DNA from: TM7 phylum sp. oral taxon 349
GTDB taxonomy: Bacteria; Patescibacteriota; Saccharimonadia; Saccharimonadales; Saccharimonadaceae
Direction of reading: 5' to 3'
Assembly: GCA_018127705.1 (NCBI GenBank)
Contig: CP072328.1
Coordinates: forward strand, 806,001-870,000
Length of the DNA stretch: 64,000 nucleotides
The translations under genes were made by a program, and so were the position numbers. The notes below the pieces were generated by a model. That model was not told the origin of the DNA. It ran no database searches and saw nothing but the letters and a program-made list of their open reading frames with translations. The first letter of the stretch is position 1, and every line of letters starts with the position of its first letter. Shown here in pieces: positions 17,069-26,230 of the stretch.

Positions 17069-19696
17069 TTATCGCCTCTTCTTACGATTTTGGCGCTGCG
17101 CCTTTTTCTTCTTGCGCGCAGCGTTACGTTTACGGTTAACATCAGCGTTAGTTTTCGCAGTTTTTGTTTTAGTGAAATCACGGTCGCGATTCTCTTCACC
17201 ACCGGTAATCTCGTTCACACCATGCTCAACTGATGTCTCTGCAAGTTTAGTCAACTCAGTCTCATGATCATCGTCAACTGATTCGCGGCTGATCGCGTCG
17301 GTCGGGCGCACATGATAAATCGCCCGCAGTACTTCGTCGCGTAACGTCGCCTGCAAACTGTCAAACAACTTCTGCGACTCGCTACGGTACTCAACCAACG
17401 GATCACGCTGCCCAACACTACGCCAGTGAATACCCTCGCGCAAGTGCTGCATATTTTCTAGGTGCTGCATCCACAAGGTGTCAAGCACCTGAAGATACAC
17501 TTCGCGCTCAATCCGGCGAATCAGATCTTCGCCCATTTCCGATTCTTTCTCGGCATACAGTTTTTGCGCCGCCTCAAGCGCCATATCGCGCCGTACGCGA
17601 TCCTTTTTGGTCGCGCCAATCTTCTTAATCTCTTCTGGATCAAGTGGAATAATCTCTTCAAATTCCTCGGCAAACTTCGGGTTATTCTTAGCGGGTACAT
17701 CTGTTAGCTCAGCCACCTTAACGCCAAGCAACCGCTGGATTTCCGGTTTGATATTATCGCCCTCAAGAATCTTGCGCCGCATCGTATAGACAACCTTGCG
17801 GTGACGATTAATCACATTGTCGTACTGAACAACGTTTTTGCGCGTATCAAAGTTATAGCCTTCGACACGTTTTTGCGCCGCCTCAAGCGTCTTCGACACG
17901 GCTTTGTTTTGAATCGCCGTCTCTTCGTCAACACCCAAGCGCTCCATAAGTGCCGCAATACGTTCGCCCTGGAAGATTCGCATCAAGTCGTCCTCGGTTG
18001 ATACGTAAAACTGCGTATCACCCGGATCGCCTTGGCGGCCGCCGCGTCCACGCAGCTGGTTGTCGATGCGGCGTGATTCGTGACGCTCACTGCCAATCAC
18101 TACGAGTCCACCAAGCTCTTTTACGCCTTCGCCAAGCTTAATATCAGTACCGCGCCCAGCAATATTTGTCGCAAGTGTAATCGCGCCTTTCTCGCCTGCC
18201 CGCGCAATAATCTCTGCTTCATGCTCATTATTTTTTGCATTGAGAATCTCGTATTTAATTCCTTCTTTATCTAGATAATCGGCGATCATCTCATTTTTAG
18301 CAATACTCCCCGAGCCAACGAGCACAGGACGACCCTCAGCATGGTATTCCTTAATCGCTTGCGCCACCGCTTTTAACTTACCTTTTTCAGTTTTGTAGAT
18401 CAGATCCTCGTGATCTTTGCGAGCAATTGGTTTATTCGGCGGTACGACCACGACGTCAAGTGAATAAATTTGTTGAAACTCTTCAGCTTCAGTAAAGGCC
18501 GTACCTGTCATGCCGCTCAATTTCTTATATAATCGGAAGTAATTTTGAAACGAAATTGTCGCGAGCGTCATGCTTTCTTGCAGTACCGGTACGCCTTCTT
18601 TCGCCTCAATCGCCTGATGCAATCCTTCGTTGTAGCGGTTACCCTGTTTCAAACGACCGGTATGCTCGTCAACGATAATCACTTCGCCATCATTTGTCAC
18701 TACATAGTCTTTGTCGCGATGGAATAATGTTTGCGCACGCAAGGCCTGATCCATATGATACACACTACGCACATACTCCGGCGTGTACAAGTTTTTTATG
18801 CCAAGCATCTTCTGAACTTTCTCAACGCCCTGGTCGCTCAGTGCCACTTGCTTATGCTTTTCCTCAAGCGTATAGTCGTCAGGCGTCAATTGCGCCGCAA
18901 TTTTTGCGAACTGATAATAGCTATCCGGGTTCTCAGCGGCTGGCGCGCTAATGATAAGCGGCGTACGCGCTTCGTCGATCAAAATTGAGTCAACCTCGTC
19001 GACGATCGCAAAATTAAGTTCACGTTGGCGCACAAGCCCGATTTCGTTCACCATGTTATCGCGCAAATAATCAAACCCAAATTCATTATTCGTCCCGTAT
19101 GTGATATCCGCCTCGTAAGCCTCTTTGCGCGTACAGGGGCGCAGCTTTTTCATGCGCAGGTCAGTGTGATGCTCGTTATCGTATTCACGATCATACAAAA
19201 ACGACGCGTCGTTGATAATAACACCCGTCGTCATGCCAAGCGCGTCATAGATCTGCCCCATCCAGCCGGCGTCGCGCTGCGCCAGGTAATCGTTCACCGT
19301 CACGATATGAACACCCTTGCCTTCAAGCGCGTTCAAGTACGCCGCCAGCGTTGACATGAGCGTTTTTCCTTCGCCAGTCTTTAGCTCAGCGACGTTACCC
19401 TCGTGCAACACCATGCTACCGATCAACTGTACATCGTAATGCCGCTCGCCGATCACACGGTCGGACATTTCGCGCACCACCGCAAACGCATCCGGCAAGA
19501 TCGCATCAAGTGTTACGTGCTTTTTCTTAAGTTCTTTGCGCAGCACATCGGTCTGCGTCGCCAACTCGTCAGTTGACATTTTTTTATACTTTGAACCAAG
19601 CTTATTAATCTCGTCAACCTTTTTTTGTAGACGCTTCAAAATCCGCTTCTGCGGATCGCCGAACACCTTTGTCAACGCTTTGTCTCTCGTAACCAT
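17069..19696 (-). CDS. secA: Preprotein translocase ATPase SecA
   Basis: 875 residues. Walker A is TGEGKT (107-112). The DEAD-type box lies in VDEVDSILIDEARTPL, and motif VI occurs around NQLRGRGGRQGDPG. Conserved substrate-binding and helical scaffold regions follow. The C terminus ends in a Lys/Arg-rich tail and lacks the Cys/His zinc-binding motif used for SecB contact. SecA drives export of the many signal-bearing proteins encoded here. GGAGAGGG lies 5-6 nt before the ATG. A TATAAT box at 19742-19747 is the likely promoter. Confidence 0.97.
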   Translation of the reverse strand: MVTRDKALTKVFGDPQKRILKRLQKKVDEINKLGSKYKKMSTDELATQTDVLRKELKKKHVTLDAILPDAFAVVREMSDRVIGERHYDVQLIGSMVLHEGNVAELKTGEGKTLMSTLAAYLNALEGKGVHIVTVNDYLAQRDAGWMGQIYDALGMTTGVIINDASFLYDREYDNEHHTDLRMKKLRPCTRKEAYEADITYGTNNEFGFDYLRDNMVNEIGLVRQRELNFAIVDEVDSILIDEARTPLIISAPAAENPDSYYQFAKIAAQLTPDDYTLEEKHKQVALSDQGVEKVQKMLGIKNLYTPEYVRSVYHMDQALRAQTLFHRDKDYVVTNDGEVIIVDEHTGRLKQGNRYNEGLHQAIEAKEGVPVLQESMTLATISFQNYFRLYKKLSGMTGTAFTEAEEFQQIYSLDVVVVPPNKPIARKDHEDLIYKTEKGKLKAVAQAIKEYHAEGRPVLVGSGSIAKNEMIADYLDKEGIKYEILNAKNNEHEAEIIARAGEKGAITLATNIAGRGTDIKLGEGVKELGGLVVIGSERHESRRIDNQLRGRGGRQGDPGDTQFYVSTEDDLMRIFQGERIAALMERLGVDEETAIQNKAVSKTLEAAQKRVEGYNFDTRKNVVQYDNVINRHRKVVYTMRRKILEGDNIKPEIQRLLGVKVAELTDVPAKNNPKFAEEFEEIIPLDPEEIKKIGATKKDRVRRDMALEAAQKLYAEKESEMGEDLIRRIEREVYLQVLDTLWMQHLENMQHLREGIHWRSVGQRDPLVEYRSESQKLFDSLQATLRDEVLRAIYHVRPTDAISRESVDDDHETELTKLAETSVEHGVNEITGGEENRDRDFTKTKTAKTNADVNRKRNAARKKKKAQRQNRKKRR

Positions 19697-19784
19697 TCAA
19701 ACCCTCTCCATTTGCTAGCTAGTTCAGAAAATCTACGCTTTATTATACTATTGAACGCAGTATAAATAAAGGGTTACCAAAAGA

Positions 19785-19825
19785 AAAAACAGCTCGAAAC
19801 GCTAGCCAGCACACGAGCTGTTTTG
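19785..19825 (-). terminator. Terminator of the hpf gene
   Basis: The stem AAAACAGCTCG / CGAGCTGTTTT with a 17-nt loop continues into a T-rich tail on the reverse strand. It lies 23 nt after the hpf stop and ahead of the secA promoter. Confidence 0.85.
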
Positions 19826-19847
19826 TAATCGCCGCAAGAGCAAGCCT

Positions 19848-20222
19848 TTACGCTTCGCGGTCGTAACTGCGCTTAAACCGCGCCAAAAGTCCGCGCCGCC
19901 CAACATGCGGCACGCGGTCTTCTTTATATTTGCGCAGCTGCGCTGCTAATTTCTGCTCAACAATATCGGTCGCAGCAAGCACATTAACCGTCGAGTCTTT
20001 TGCCTTTATTGTTTTATCCGGCACAGTCAAAACCGCTTCAACCTCATACTTATTGCCGTGGTCGCGATTAACTTCCTCAACTTTTACGACAGCGCTAATT
20101 GTTTTGCGAGCATGACGCGTAACAAGTCTATCAAGTGCGCCAATTTTTTTGCGAATATATTTTTTGGTTGGCTCATCAGGAGTATAGCCCCTGATACCGG
20201 CTACTTCGACATCTGCGATCAT
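19848..20222 (-). CDS. hpf: Ribosome hibernation promoting factor family protein
   Basis: 124 residues of the RaiA/HPF fold: an opening beta strand (ADVEVAGIRGYTP), helix KYIRKKIGALDRL, then beta strands and a basic helix DIVEQKLAAQLRKYKED. It lacks the long C-terminal dimerisation domain of long HPF, so it is the short type. It binds the 30S A/P sites in stationary phase. The start at 20222 has GAAAGGA upstream; the longer frame begins at a TTG. The upstream TATACT marks its promoter. Confidence 0.88.
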   Translation of the reverse strand: MIADVEVAGIRGYTPDEPTKKYIRKKIGALDRLVTRHARKTISAVVKVEEVNRDHGNKYEVEAVLTVPDKTIKAKDSTVNVLAATDIVEQKLAAQLRKYKEDRVPHVGRRGLLARFKRSYDREA

Positions 20223-20299
20223 TTCCAAGATCCTTTCGTTTAACCGTTAGTATGCCTTTAGTATAGCATGATTTTATGGCGAGAATACGCAGTAAATAT

Positions 20300-21427
20300 T
20301 TATGAGCGATGCGCCGATCCAATCGCCTCAGTTATTGTCGCAAAGCCATCGCGGTCAAGCAGCTTTACAAGCCCTTCGTTAATCTCACCCACAACCTGCG
20401 GCCCCTCAAACATGAGCGCCGTTACCATCGCGACCAAGCTTGCGCCGGCACAGATTTTTTCATAGGCATCAACCGCTGTAAACACGCCGCCAACACCGAT
20501 AATCACGAACCGATCACGGTACGCTTCGTATGTTTTATAAATCAGCTCTGTCGTAATTTTCTGCGCCGGCAATCCGCTCAAGTTGCCTTTTACGTCGCTG
20601 CTGAGTCCGTCCGGATGTTTTAACTTCGCTCGATTTTTTACCAAATTTCCAATCGTTAGCCCGGCAACGCGATGACTATCTATAACACGCAGCAGCGCTT
20701 TAAACTGCGTCCACGATTTATCGGTCGGCAATTTGATAAACACTGGTTTTGTCAGGTGCAATTCGTCAATCGCTGAAAGCAGTTTTTCTAACCGTACCGG
20801 CGTTGTGAATGGTTCACCACCGTACGTATTCGGACAGCTGACGTTTACCTCGTACAGCGGTGCAACGTTTTCCCTCTCAAGTAACCGCAAACTTTCGCAA
20901 TAATCGTTAATCGCCTCGTCATCCGTCGCCGTCTGCGGCGAATTTGTTTTTGCAACTGATACGCTCAATGGAAAATCACGCCATAATTTCTGAGGGTACG
21001 AATGAATACGCTCAATATTACGCTCGATCCCATTGTTTGCCAGTCCAACATTAACGACAATAGACTTCTCGCTCGGCAGCCGTTTAAACCACGGACGCGG
21101 ATTACCGGCGCACACACGAGCCGTCGTCGAACCGCCAATCTCAAATCCCAGCCCAATTCGTTTTGCAATTGGCGGTAAATCAAAATTCTTATCAAGCCCT
21201 GCCGACATGCCGATCGGATTTTTGAAGCGAATCCCGAGAAGTTCCTGCTCTAACCGCAGGTTTTGGTAGCGCCATACATTCAGCACGCCAGTGAGCCGTG
21301 CTTTTTGCAGTCCACGCGCCGCCATAATCATATGCGCATGGGCTTTATCCGGATGCTCGCGGAATAATAACGGCTTCGCGACATGCCTGTAGCCCTGCCG
21401 ACTCAGTTTGCGAATCGCCCGTTTCAC
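20300..21427 (-). CDS. pyrD: Dihydroorotate dehydrogenase, class 2-like
   Basis: 375 residues of the FMN barrel. NPIGMSAGLDKNF begins the barrel. The catalytic loop is NVSCPNTYGGEPF with the class 2 serine. KLPTDKSW follows, and the phosphate-binding region is IIGVGGVFTAVDAYEKI. It oxidises dihydroorotate to orotate in pyrimidine synthesis. The N-terminal helical extension is typical of the membrane-associated, quinone-linked class. It starts at GTG 3 nt after serS, forming an operon. No other pyr gene lies in the window, so its place in a reduced metabolism is unclear. Confidence 0.92.
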   Translation of the reverse strand: MKRAIRKLSRQGYRHVAKPLLFREHPDKAHAHMIMAARGLQKARLTGVLNVWRYQNLRLEQELLGIRFKNPIGMSAGLDKNFDLPPIAKRIGLGFEIGGSTTARVCAGNPRPWFKRLPSEKSIVVNVGLANNGIERNIERIHSYPQKLWRDFPLSVSVAKTNSPQTATDDEAINDYCESLRLLERENVAPLYEVNVSCPNTYGGEPFTTPVRLEKLLSAIDELHLTKPVFIKLPTDKSWTQFKALLRVIDSHRVAGLTIGNLVKNRAKLKHPDGLSSDVKGNLSGLPAQKITTELIYKTYEAYRDRFVIIGVGGVFTAVDAYEKICAGASLVAMVTALMFEGPQVVGEINEGLVKLLDRDGFATITEAIGSAHRS

Positions 21428-21430
21428 TAC

Positions 21431-22684
21431 CTAAATTTCCTCGCGGTTGCCCATATATGGTCGAAGTACTTCAGGAATGCACAGTTTGCCATCCGCTGTT
21501 TGGCAATTCTCTAGAATTGCCACCAAGCTCCGCGCTAAGCTTACTGCCGTACCATTCAGCGAATGCGCCGTATCAAGCGAACCGTCAGCGCGCCGCACAC
21601 GAATGTTCAGGCTATGCGTCTGAAAATCCGTACAATTTGAACAGCTCGTTAACTCACGGTACATACCGTCAACCGGCGACCAGTATTCAATGTCATACTT
21701 TTTAAATGCCGGCGCGCCTAAGTCTCCTGCCGCAATATTCACGACATGGTACGGAATGCCGATAGCTTGCCAAATTTCTTCTTCAAGCGATAAAATCTTT
21801 TCGTGCATATCAAGCGATTGCTCGGGCGTACAAAAGATATACATCTCTAGCTTATTAAACTGGTGAACACGGAACAATCCGCGCGCATGTTTGCCGTACG
21901 CGCCTGCTTCTTTGCGATAACACGGACTATAGCCGACGTAATAAAGCGGCATTTTTTTCTCGTCAATTATATCATCGGCATGATACCCGGTAAGCGGCAT
22001 TTCTGCTGTACCAATCAGCGTCAGGTCCTCGCCTTCAACAAAATATTGGTCGTCGCTCACATTCCCCTTCGGCGCGAACCCTGCGCCTTCAGCGGTGCGC
22101 GAATTTACCATGTGCGGCACCGTCATATAGGTAAAGCCTTTCGCGATTAGAAAATTAAGCGCGAATTGTGTCACCGCGTTTTCAAGTAGAGCCAAATCGC
22201 CTTTTAGATAATAAAATTTCGCACCGGCAACCTTCGCGCCGCGTTCAAAGTCAACCCAACCGCGTTTCGTCGCATAATCTAGGTGGTCAACCGCACCTGT
22301 TGGCTGCTCGCCCCAGCGTTTAAATTCCACGCTATCGGCTTCGCCGCCGAGCGGAACATCATCAGCGGTTACGTTCGGCACAGTCTTGATCGATGCTATG
22401 CATTCAGTATCGACCTTTTTTAGGTGCTCCTCAAGCTCAACAAGTTCGGTTTTTATCTGCTTACCCTGATCAATCAATGTTTGCTCTGGTTGCCCGTTCT
22501 TCATTTTTGCAGCGATTTCGTTCCGCTTCTGACGTAACTCGTCAACTTGCCGCTGTAACGTTCGCCGCGAATCATCCAACTCTAGCAACTGCGCAATTGA
22601 AACTTGATACCCCTTTTGCGTCGCCGCTGTCTGTACGCGCTCCGCATTCTCTCTGATAAACCGAATATCTAACATACTTTTCAT
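21431..22684 (-). CDS. serS: Seryl-tRNA synthetase
   Basis: About 417 residues. The N-terminal long coiled-coil arm holds tRNA-Ser. The class II core carries motif 2 (YRKEAGAYGKHARGLFRVHQF region) and motif 3 (NGTAVSLARSLVAILE). Several starts are possible. 22684 (MKSMLDIRF) lies 6 nt after a TACTAT box; 22675 (MLDIRF) is the usual SerRS N terminus; 22699 falls in the promoter. No Shine-Dalgarno is evident, consistent with a leaderless mRNA. serS heads an operon with pyrD. Confidence 0.95.
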   Translation of the reverse strand: MKSMLDIRFIRENAERVQTAATQKGYQVSIAQLLELDDSRRTLQRQVDELRQKRNEIAAKMKNGQPEQTLIDQGKQIKTELVELEEHLKKVDTECIASIKTVPNVTADDVPLGGEADSVEFKRWGEQPTGAVDHLDYATKRGWVDFERGAKVAGAKFYYLKGDLALLENAVTQFALNFLIAKGFTYMTVPHMVNSRTAEGAGFAPKGNVSDDQYFVEGEDLTLIGTAEMPLTGYHADDIIDEKKMPLYYVGYSPCYRKEAGAYGKHARGLFRVHQFNKLEMYIFCTPEQSLDMHEKILSLEEEIWQAIGIPYHVVNIAAGDLGAPAFKKYDIEYWSPVDGMYRELTSCSNCTDFQTHSLNIRVRRADGSLDTAHSLNGTAVSLARSLVAILENCQTADGKLCIPEVLRPYMGNREEI

Positions 22685-22834
22685 TTTACCATAGTACATA
22701 CCAGCAGCAGGTAATGTACAAGCTCAAAAACCTCCTAGACTCCTCCCGCTAAAGCATTAATCTCGTAAGGGGCGAGTGGAGGGTATAAAAAAATGAGACC
22801 GGCTAAGTCTCTCCAAAAAGGGTATATTGTTGCT

Positions 22835-23005
22835 ATGAAATACTACACCAATATACCCGTATCTATTAAAGCTGTAACCGAATTTCGCGTCAAGGTGCTG
22901 GAGCATAAGGCAAAGTACGGTATCAAGTCCACTATGGATGCTTTCTCGGTTAGCCGCAGCACCGTCTATGCTTGGCAGAAGCGATACTTGGCGTCTAGAA
23001 AATAA
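22835..23005 (+). pseudogene. Transposase/integrase HTH fragment
   Basis: A 56-codon frame (KYYTNIPVSIKAVTEFRVKV and onward) contains a helix-turn-helix GIKSTMDAFSVSRSTVYAWQ, as in the N terminus of IS481-type transposases, then stops after YLASRK. No catalytic core follows in any frame. The in-frame ATG at 22793 adds 14 unlikely residues. It is probably a truncated remnant; a tiny DNA-binding protein cannot be excluded. Confidence 0.55.
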
Positions 23006-23059
23006 CACGCAGCGCCAAGGAGTCGTTCCACAATCACAGCACTTTCAAAAAGGATTTTT

Positions 23060-23359
23060 ATGCCAGTACTAAGCAAAACAATTCTCACAAATCTAGGAAT
23101 TAACTTAAGCGACGAAGCTTTTACCTCCCTCTCCGAGCACTTTGAAGAAACGCTTGATACGCGAGTGTTTGACGAGATCGCCTACGAGCTGTCGCCTGAA
23201 CAAGCGCGTGAACTTGCCTCAATGAGAGATGCAAACGATAATGAAATCGTGCAATGGCTGCAAACAAACGTACCGGACTTTGCAGATATTGTCTCCGACG
23301 AAGTCGACATCCTGCTCGGCGAAATTGCTGAGAATAGTGAAAATATCACCAGTAACTAG
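23060..23359 (+). CDS. DUF5663-like small acidic protein (paralogue 1)
   Basis: A 99-residue all-helical acidic protein. The pattern LGINLSDEAF, then LSPEQARELASM, then WLQTNVPDFADIV and ILLGEIAEN matches the DUF5663 layout I recall from Saccharibacteria and other Patescibacteria. A second copy with the same order of motifs lies at 39889-40224. No enzyme motif or membrane segment is present; the function is unknown. AAGGA lies 5 nt before the ATG and a terminator follows at once, so it is a single-gene unit. Confidence 0.7.
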   Translation: MPVLSKTILTNLGINLSDEAFTSLSEHFEETLDTRVFDEIAYELSPEQARELASMRDANDNEIVQWLQTNVPDFADIVSDEVDILLGEIAENSENITSN

Positions 23360-23385
23360 ACTCAGGTCAAACAACCCTCAACTAT

Positions 23386-23430
23386 AAAGGCAGAGATCAG
23401 TGACTAAAATTCTAACTCTCTGCCTTTTTA
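23386..23430 (+). terminator. Terminator after the DUF5663-like gene
   Basis: The 10-bp stem AAAGGCAGAG / CTCTGCCTTT (23386-23395 and 23418-23427) is followed by T residues. The loop is 22 nt. Confidence 0.8.
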
Positions 23431-23461
23431 ATTTTAACGGATATAACTAATCTTACGCTAA

Positions 23462-24298
23462 TTACACCGCAGTGATTACACCGCTCGCGAGCAATGCAAT
23501 CACTAATCCGCCAAGTATCACGCGATACCAAATAAACGCCGAGAAATTATTATGAGCAACATATTTCAACAGCCATGCGATGACAGCATAACCAACAACA
23601 GCCGATACAGCCGTCGCAAGCAGTGTATTTCCCCACCCCACGCCAGCCGCGATATGCTTGTGCTCAGTAACCGCTTGCAGCGCACCCGCCGCTACAAGCG
23701 CTGGAATACCAAGAAAGAAACTTAGTTTTGTTACCGCTACACGATCAAAACCGCGTAATAGACCAGCAGAAATTGTCGCACCAGAACGGCTCACACCAGG
23801 AATCAACGCTAGACATTGCGCTATGCCAATGATCAATGTGTCGCGCCACGTTGTATCAGTTTCAGTGCGCTTTGTTCGACCATACATATCTGCTAGCCAC
23901 ATCACAACACTCCAGCCAATCAGTGCAAACGCAACAAACCACAGACTGCGCAGTACCGTCTCAATTTCATCCTTAAAAGCTAGACCGACAACTGCAATTG
24001 GTACTGAGCCAATGATAATCGCCCAGCCATACGCATAATCAAATTTGCGCCGAGCACGCCCCCACCATAAACCACGCCACCATGCGCTTAGCACGCGCCA
24101 AATATCGTTCCAAAAGTATACAACCGCAGCGGCAATCGCACCGATTTGTATCACCGCAGTGAACGCCGTTAGGCTCGCGTCGTTCAGGTTCATGCCCATC
24201 AGTTTTTCAACAATCGTTAAATGGCCTGTTGAGGAAACTGGCAAAAACTCCGTAATGCCCTCAACGATACCTAGGATAATCGCTTGCCACCACGCCAC
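23462..24298 (-). CDS. uppP: Undecaprenyl-diphosphate phosphatase
   Basis: 278 residues, polytopic. It carries the two BacA/UppP signatures: EGITEFLPVSSTGHL near the N terminus and PGVSRSGATISAGLLRGF in the middle. It recycles the undecaprenyl carrier made by the UppS encoded at 37836-38531. The start is GTG (GTG GCG TGG TGG), with GAAGAGG about 11 nt upstream and a TATAAT box before that. Confidence 0.95.
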   Translation of the reverse strand: MAWWQAIILGIVEGITEFLPVSSTGHLTIVEKLMGMNLNDASLTAFTAVIQIGAIAAAVVYFWNDIWRVLSAWWRGLWWGRARRKFDYAYGWAIIIGSVPIAVVGLAFKDEIETVLRSLWFVAFALIGWSVVMWLADMYGRTKRTETDTTWRDTLIIGIAQCLALIPGVSRSGATISAGLLRGFDRVAVTKLSFFLGIPALVAAGALQAVTEHKHIAAGVGWGNTLLATAVSAVVGYAVIAWLLKYVAHNNFSAFIWYRVILGGLVIALLASGVITAV

Positions 24299-24337
24299 AA
24301 CTAAAACTGCCTCTTCATTTCACGTATTATAACCAAA

Positions 24338-25675
24338 TTACTCGGCAAGTTCAAATTGATTCGTATCACCCGTAACAATATCGACTGGACCGTAGAATAC
24401 AACGCGCGCCCAATTAAAGTCGCCGCCGCACAACATGCCAGTGCGCGAGCCAAGCAGAAATACTGCGCCAGCAGAGCCATTTACGCACCGACTATTGGAT
24501 TTATGGCTGACGTTAACATATAATACGTCGCCCTGCCGATCAAATTTGACCTCCGGCTTTTCTACGCCTTTCAGATCCATGTAGTGCAACTCGGCGCGCG
24601 TCGGTTCACTTGATTTTTTATACTGCAGACCAAGGTGCATAGCGTCATCTTTCATTCTGATAGATTTCACGCCTGTCATATCTGGCAAATCTAATTTAAC
24701 CACTCTTGTTAAGCGTTTTACATCGCGCGGCAATTCCGCGCTCACTTGTAGTCCAAATATTGCCGTGCTTGAAACCGCGAGCGAGCCAACAATCAGCGCC
24801 GCCAGCATGCTCAGTACCACCGATCGGCGTGCCCGCCATGTTAGTGCCATCGCTGCAAACAGACCGCATAACAGTACGAGCGCTACACCGCCGATAATCA
24901 GCGAAATCAGCATACCCAGCACATACGGCTGTGCCGCGAAGCTGTCGAGCAGCCCGATAATTGAGAAACCAGACCAACCGCCAACGACAAGGGCAATCAG
25001 GAAGCCTGCCATCATTATTAACGCAATCACACCTGTCGTGATGCCAATACACTTTCTCGCGATCTCGCTACCATTACTAACAATATCCCGACCTGTTATC
25101 TCGCCCATTGAAAAATTCTTCAGGCTGTCCAGCGTCACTGGTTCACCGCGCATCTGTAATTTATCGGCCGCTGTTTTCGCTTCGGGAACCACGAGCCATA
25201 ATACAATATAGGCAAGCACTGCCGTGCCAAACGACACAAATAATAATCCGACCGCGATCAGCCGCACTAGCACAACATCAATACCAAAATATGCCGCCAA
25301 ACCGCTGCATACGCCGCCGAGTACACCCTGCTGCGTATCGCGCATAAGGCGTTTCTGCGATTTACGGCGCGTATCATTTGGAGATTCTGTGGCTTCGTCC
25401 GATGACTCGCGCGTTTCGCCATTTTCTGAGAACTCTTTTGGATCGCCCATTTGCGTTTTCAATGCATTGACGTCATCAAGCGAAATAACACCGTCTTTTG
25501 CGACGCCGCGCTCCGCTAGCAGCTCAACCATGCGCGCCTCAATTTCCCGCATCGCCTCTGGCTCGGCTTGCATCGTTTTTTCGATCGCAGCCAGATACCC
25601 TTCAAGTGCTTTTTTCGCATCAACTTCTATGCTGTACGGCGTTTTCGCCAAGTGCATTCTAGTAACTTCTTTCAC
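24338..25675 (-). CDS. PspC-domain membrane protein with N-terminal helical signalling domain
   Basis: The N terminus (about 1-85) resembles the helical HAAS-type module often linked to PadR regulators. A PspC domain is at about 107-167 (QQGVLGGVCSGLAAYFGID). Further TM helices follow (about 215-240, 250-280, 285-310) and then a C-terminal extracellular beta domain with two cysteines. The start is GTG overlapping the padR stop (GTGA), with AAAGGAG upstream. The padR-pspC pairing is common in Gram-positives, where it answers envelope stress. Confidence 0.85.
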   Translation of the reverse strand: MKEVTRMHLAKTPYSIEVDAKKALEGYLAAIEKTMQAEPEAMREIEARMVELLAERGVAKDGVISLDDVNALKTQMGDPKEFSENGETRESSDEATESPNDTRRKSQKRLMRDTQQGVLGGVCSGLAAYFGIDVVLVRLIAVGLLFVSFGTAVLAYIVLWLVVPEAKTAADKLQMRGEPVTLDSLKNFSMGEITGRDIVSNGSEIARKCIGITTGVIALIMMAGFLIALVVGGWSGFSIIGLLDSFAAQPYVLGMLISLIIGGVALVLLCGLFAAMALTWRARRSVVLSMLAALIVGSLAVSSTAIFGLQVSAELPRDVKRLTRVVKLDLPDMTGVKSIRMKDDAMHLGLQYKKSSEPTRAELHYMDLKGVEKPEVKFDRQGDVLYVNVSHKSNSRCVNGSAGAVFLLGSRTGMLCGGDFNWARVVFYGPVDIVTGDTNQFELAE

Positions 25676-26073
25676 GACTTCGCTCCTTTCTCTAGCGTTT
25701 TTAGCGTCGAGCTTAGCGTTCTAATACGCTGTTTTAGTTCAATCATAACGTGCTGCCCATATTCCGTGAGAGCATAGTACTTGCGCGGCGGTCCCTGCTC
25801 GCTTTCCTGCCAATCGTAGCGCAATAATCCATCACGCTGCAGCCGCCCGAGGAGCGGATAAATCGTTCCCTCTACCACGACGAGCTCTGCCTGATGTAGT
25901 CGCTTGACGAGATCGCCGGTATAATGTGGCTGCTGCGCGCAAATCACAAGCACGCAATACGCCAAAAATCCTTTGCGCAATTGCGTCGCAAGCTGATCGG
26001 CGTAGCTTTCTGCGCTTTTAGTTGGCTGCGGCGGCTGGTTGACTGCGCCGCTAGAATCTGCATTTTGATCCAT
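25672..26073 (-). CDS. PadR-family transcriptional regulator
   Basis: A winged helix runs from LRKGFLAYCVLVI through EGTIYPLLGRLQRDGLLRYDW and GPPRKYYALTEYG, the classic PadR signature, followed by a C-terminal dimerisation helix. The start at 26073 (MDQNAD) is preferred over 26094 because AAAGGAG lies 5 nt before it. It is the first gene of a two-gene unit with the PspC protein and presumably represses that unit. A perfect palindrome at 26096-26110 lies between promoter and start. Confidence 0.92.
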   Translation of the reverse strand: MDQNADSSGAVNQPPQPTKSAESYADQLATQLRKGFLAYCVLVICAQQPHYTGDLVKRLHQAELVVVEGTIYPLLGRLQRDGLLRYDWQESEQGPPRKYYALTEYGQHVMIELKQRIRTLSSTLKTLEKGAKS

Positions 26074-26095
26074 GCATACTCCTTTCGTTATCATT

Positions 26096-26110
26096 CGAAG
26101 ATTATCTTCG
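26096..26110. promoter_or_regulatory. Candidate PadR operator palindrome
   Basis: A perfect 7-1-7 inverted repeat (CGAAGAT T ATCTTCG) lies in the 5' leader of padR, between the TATAAC box and the Shine-Dalgarno. Autoregulation by PadR-family proteins through such sites is common. Binding here is inferred. Confidence 0.5.
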
Positions 26111-26230
26111 TTAGTTCTATGTTATACAAAGTATTATAAAAAGTCAAGCAACATCGCCTCCTTGCTGTTCTAGCCTGCTAGCGTTATTACCTTTTTAACT
26201 CAATCTTAATTTACGCTCACCTAAGCAAGA

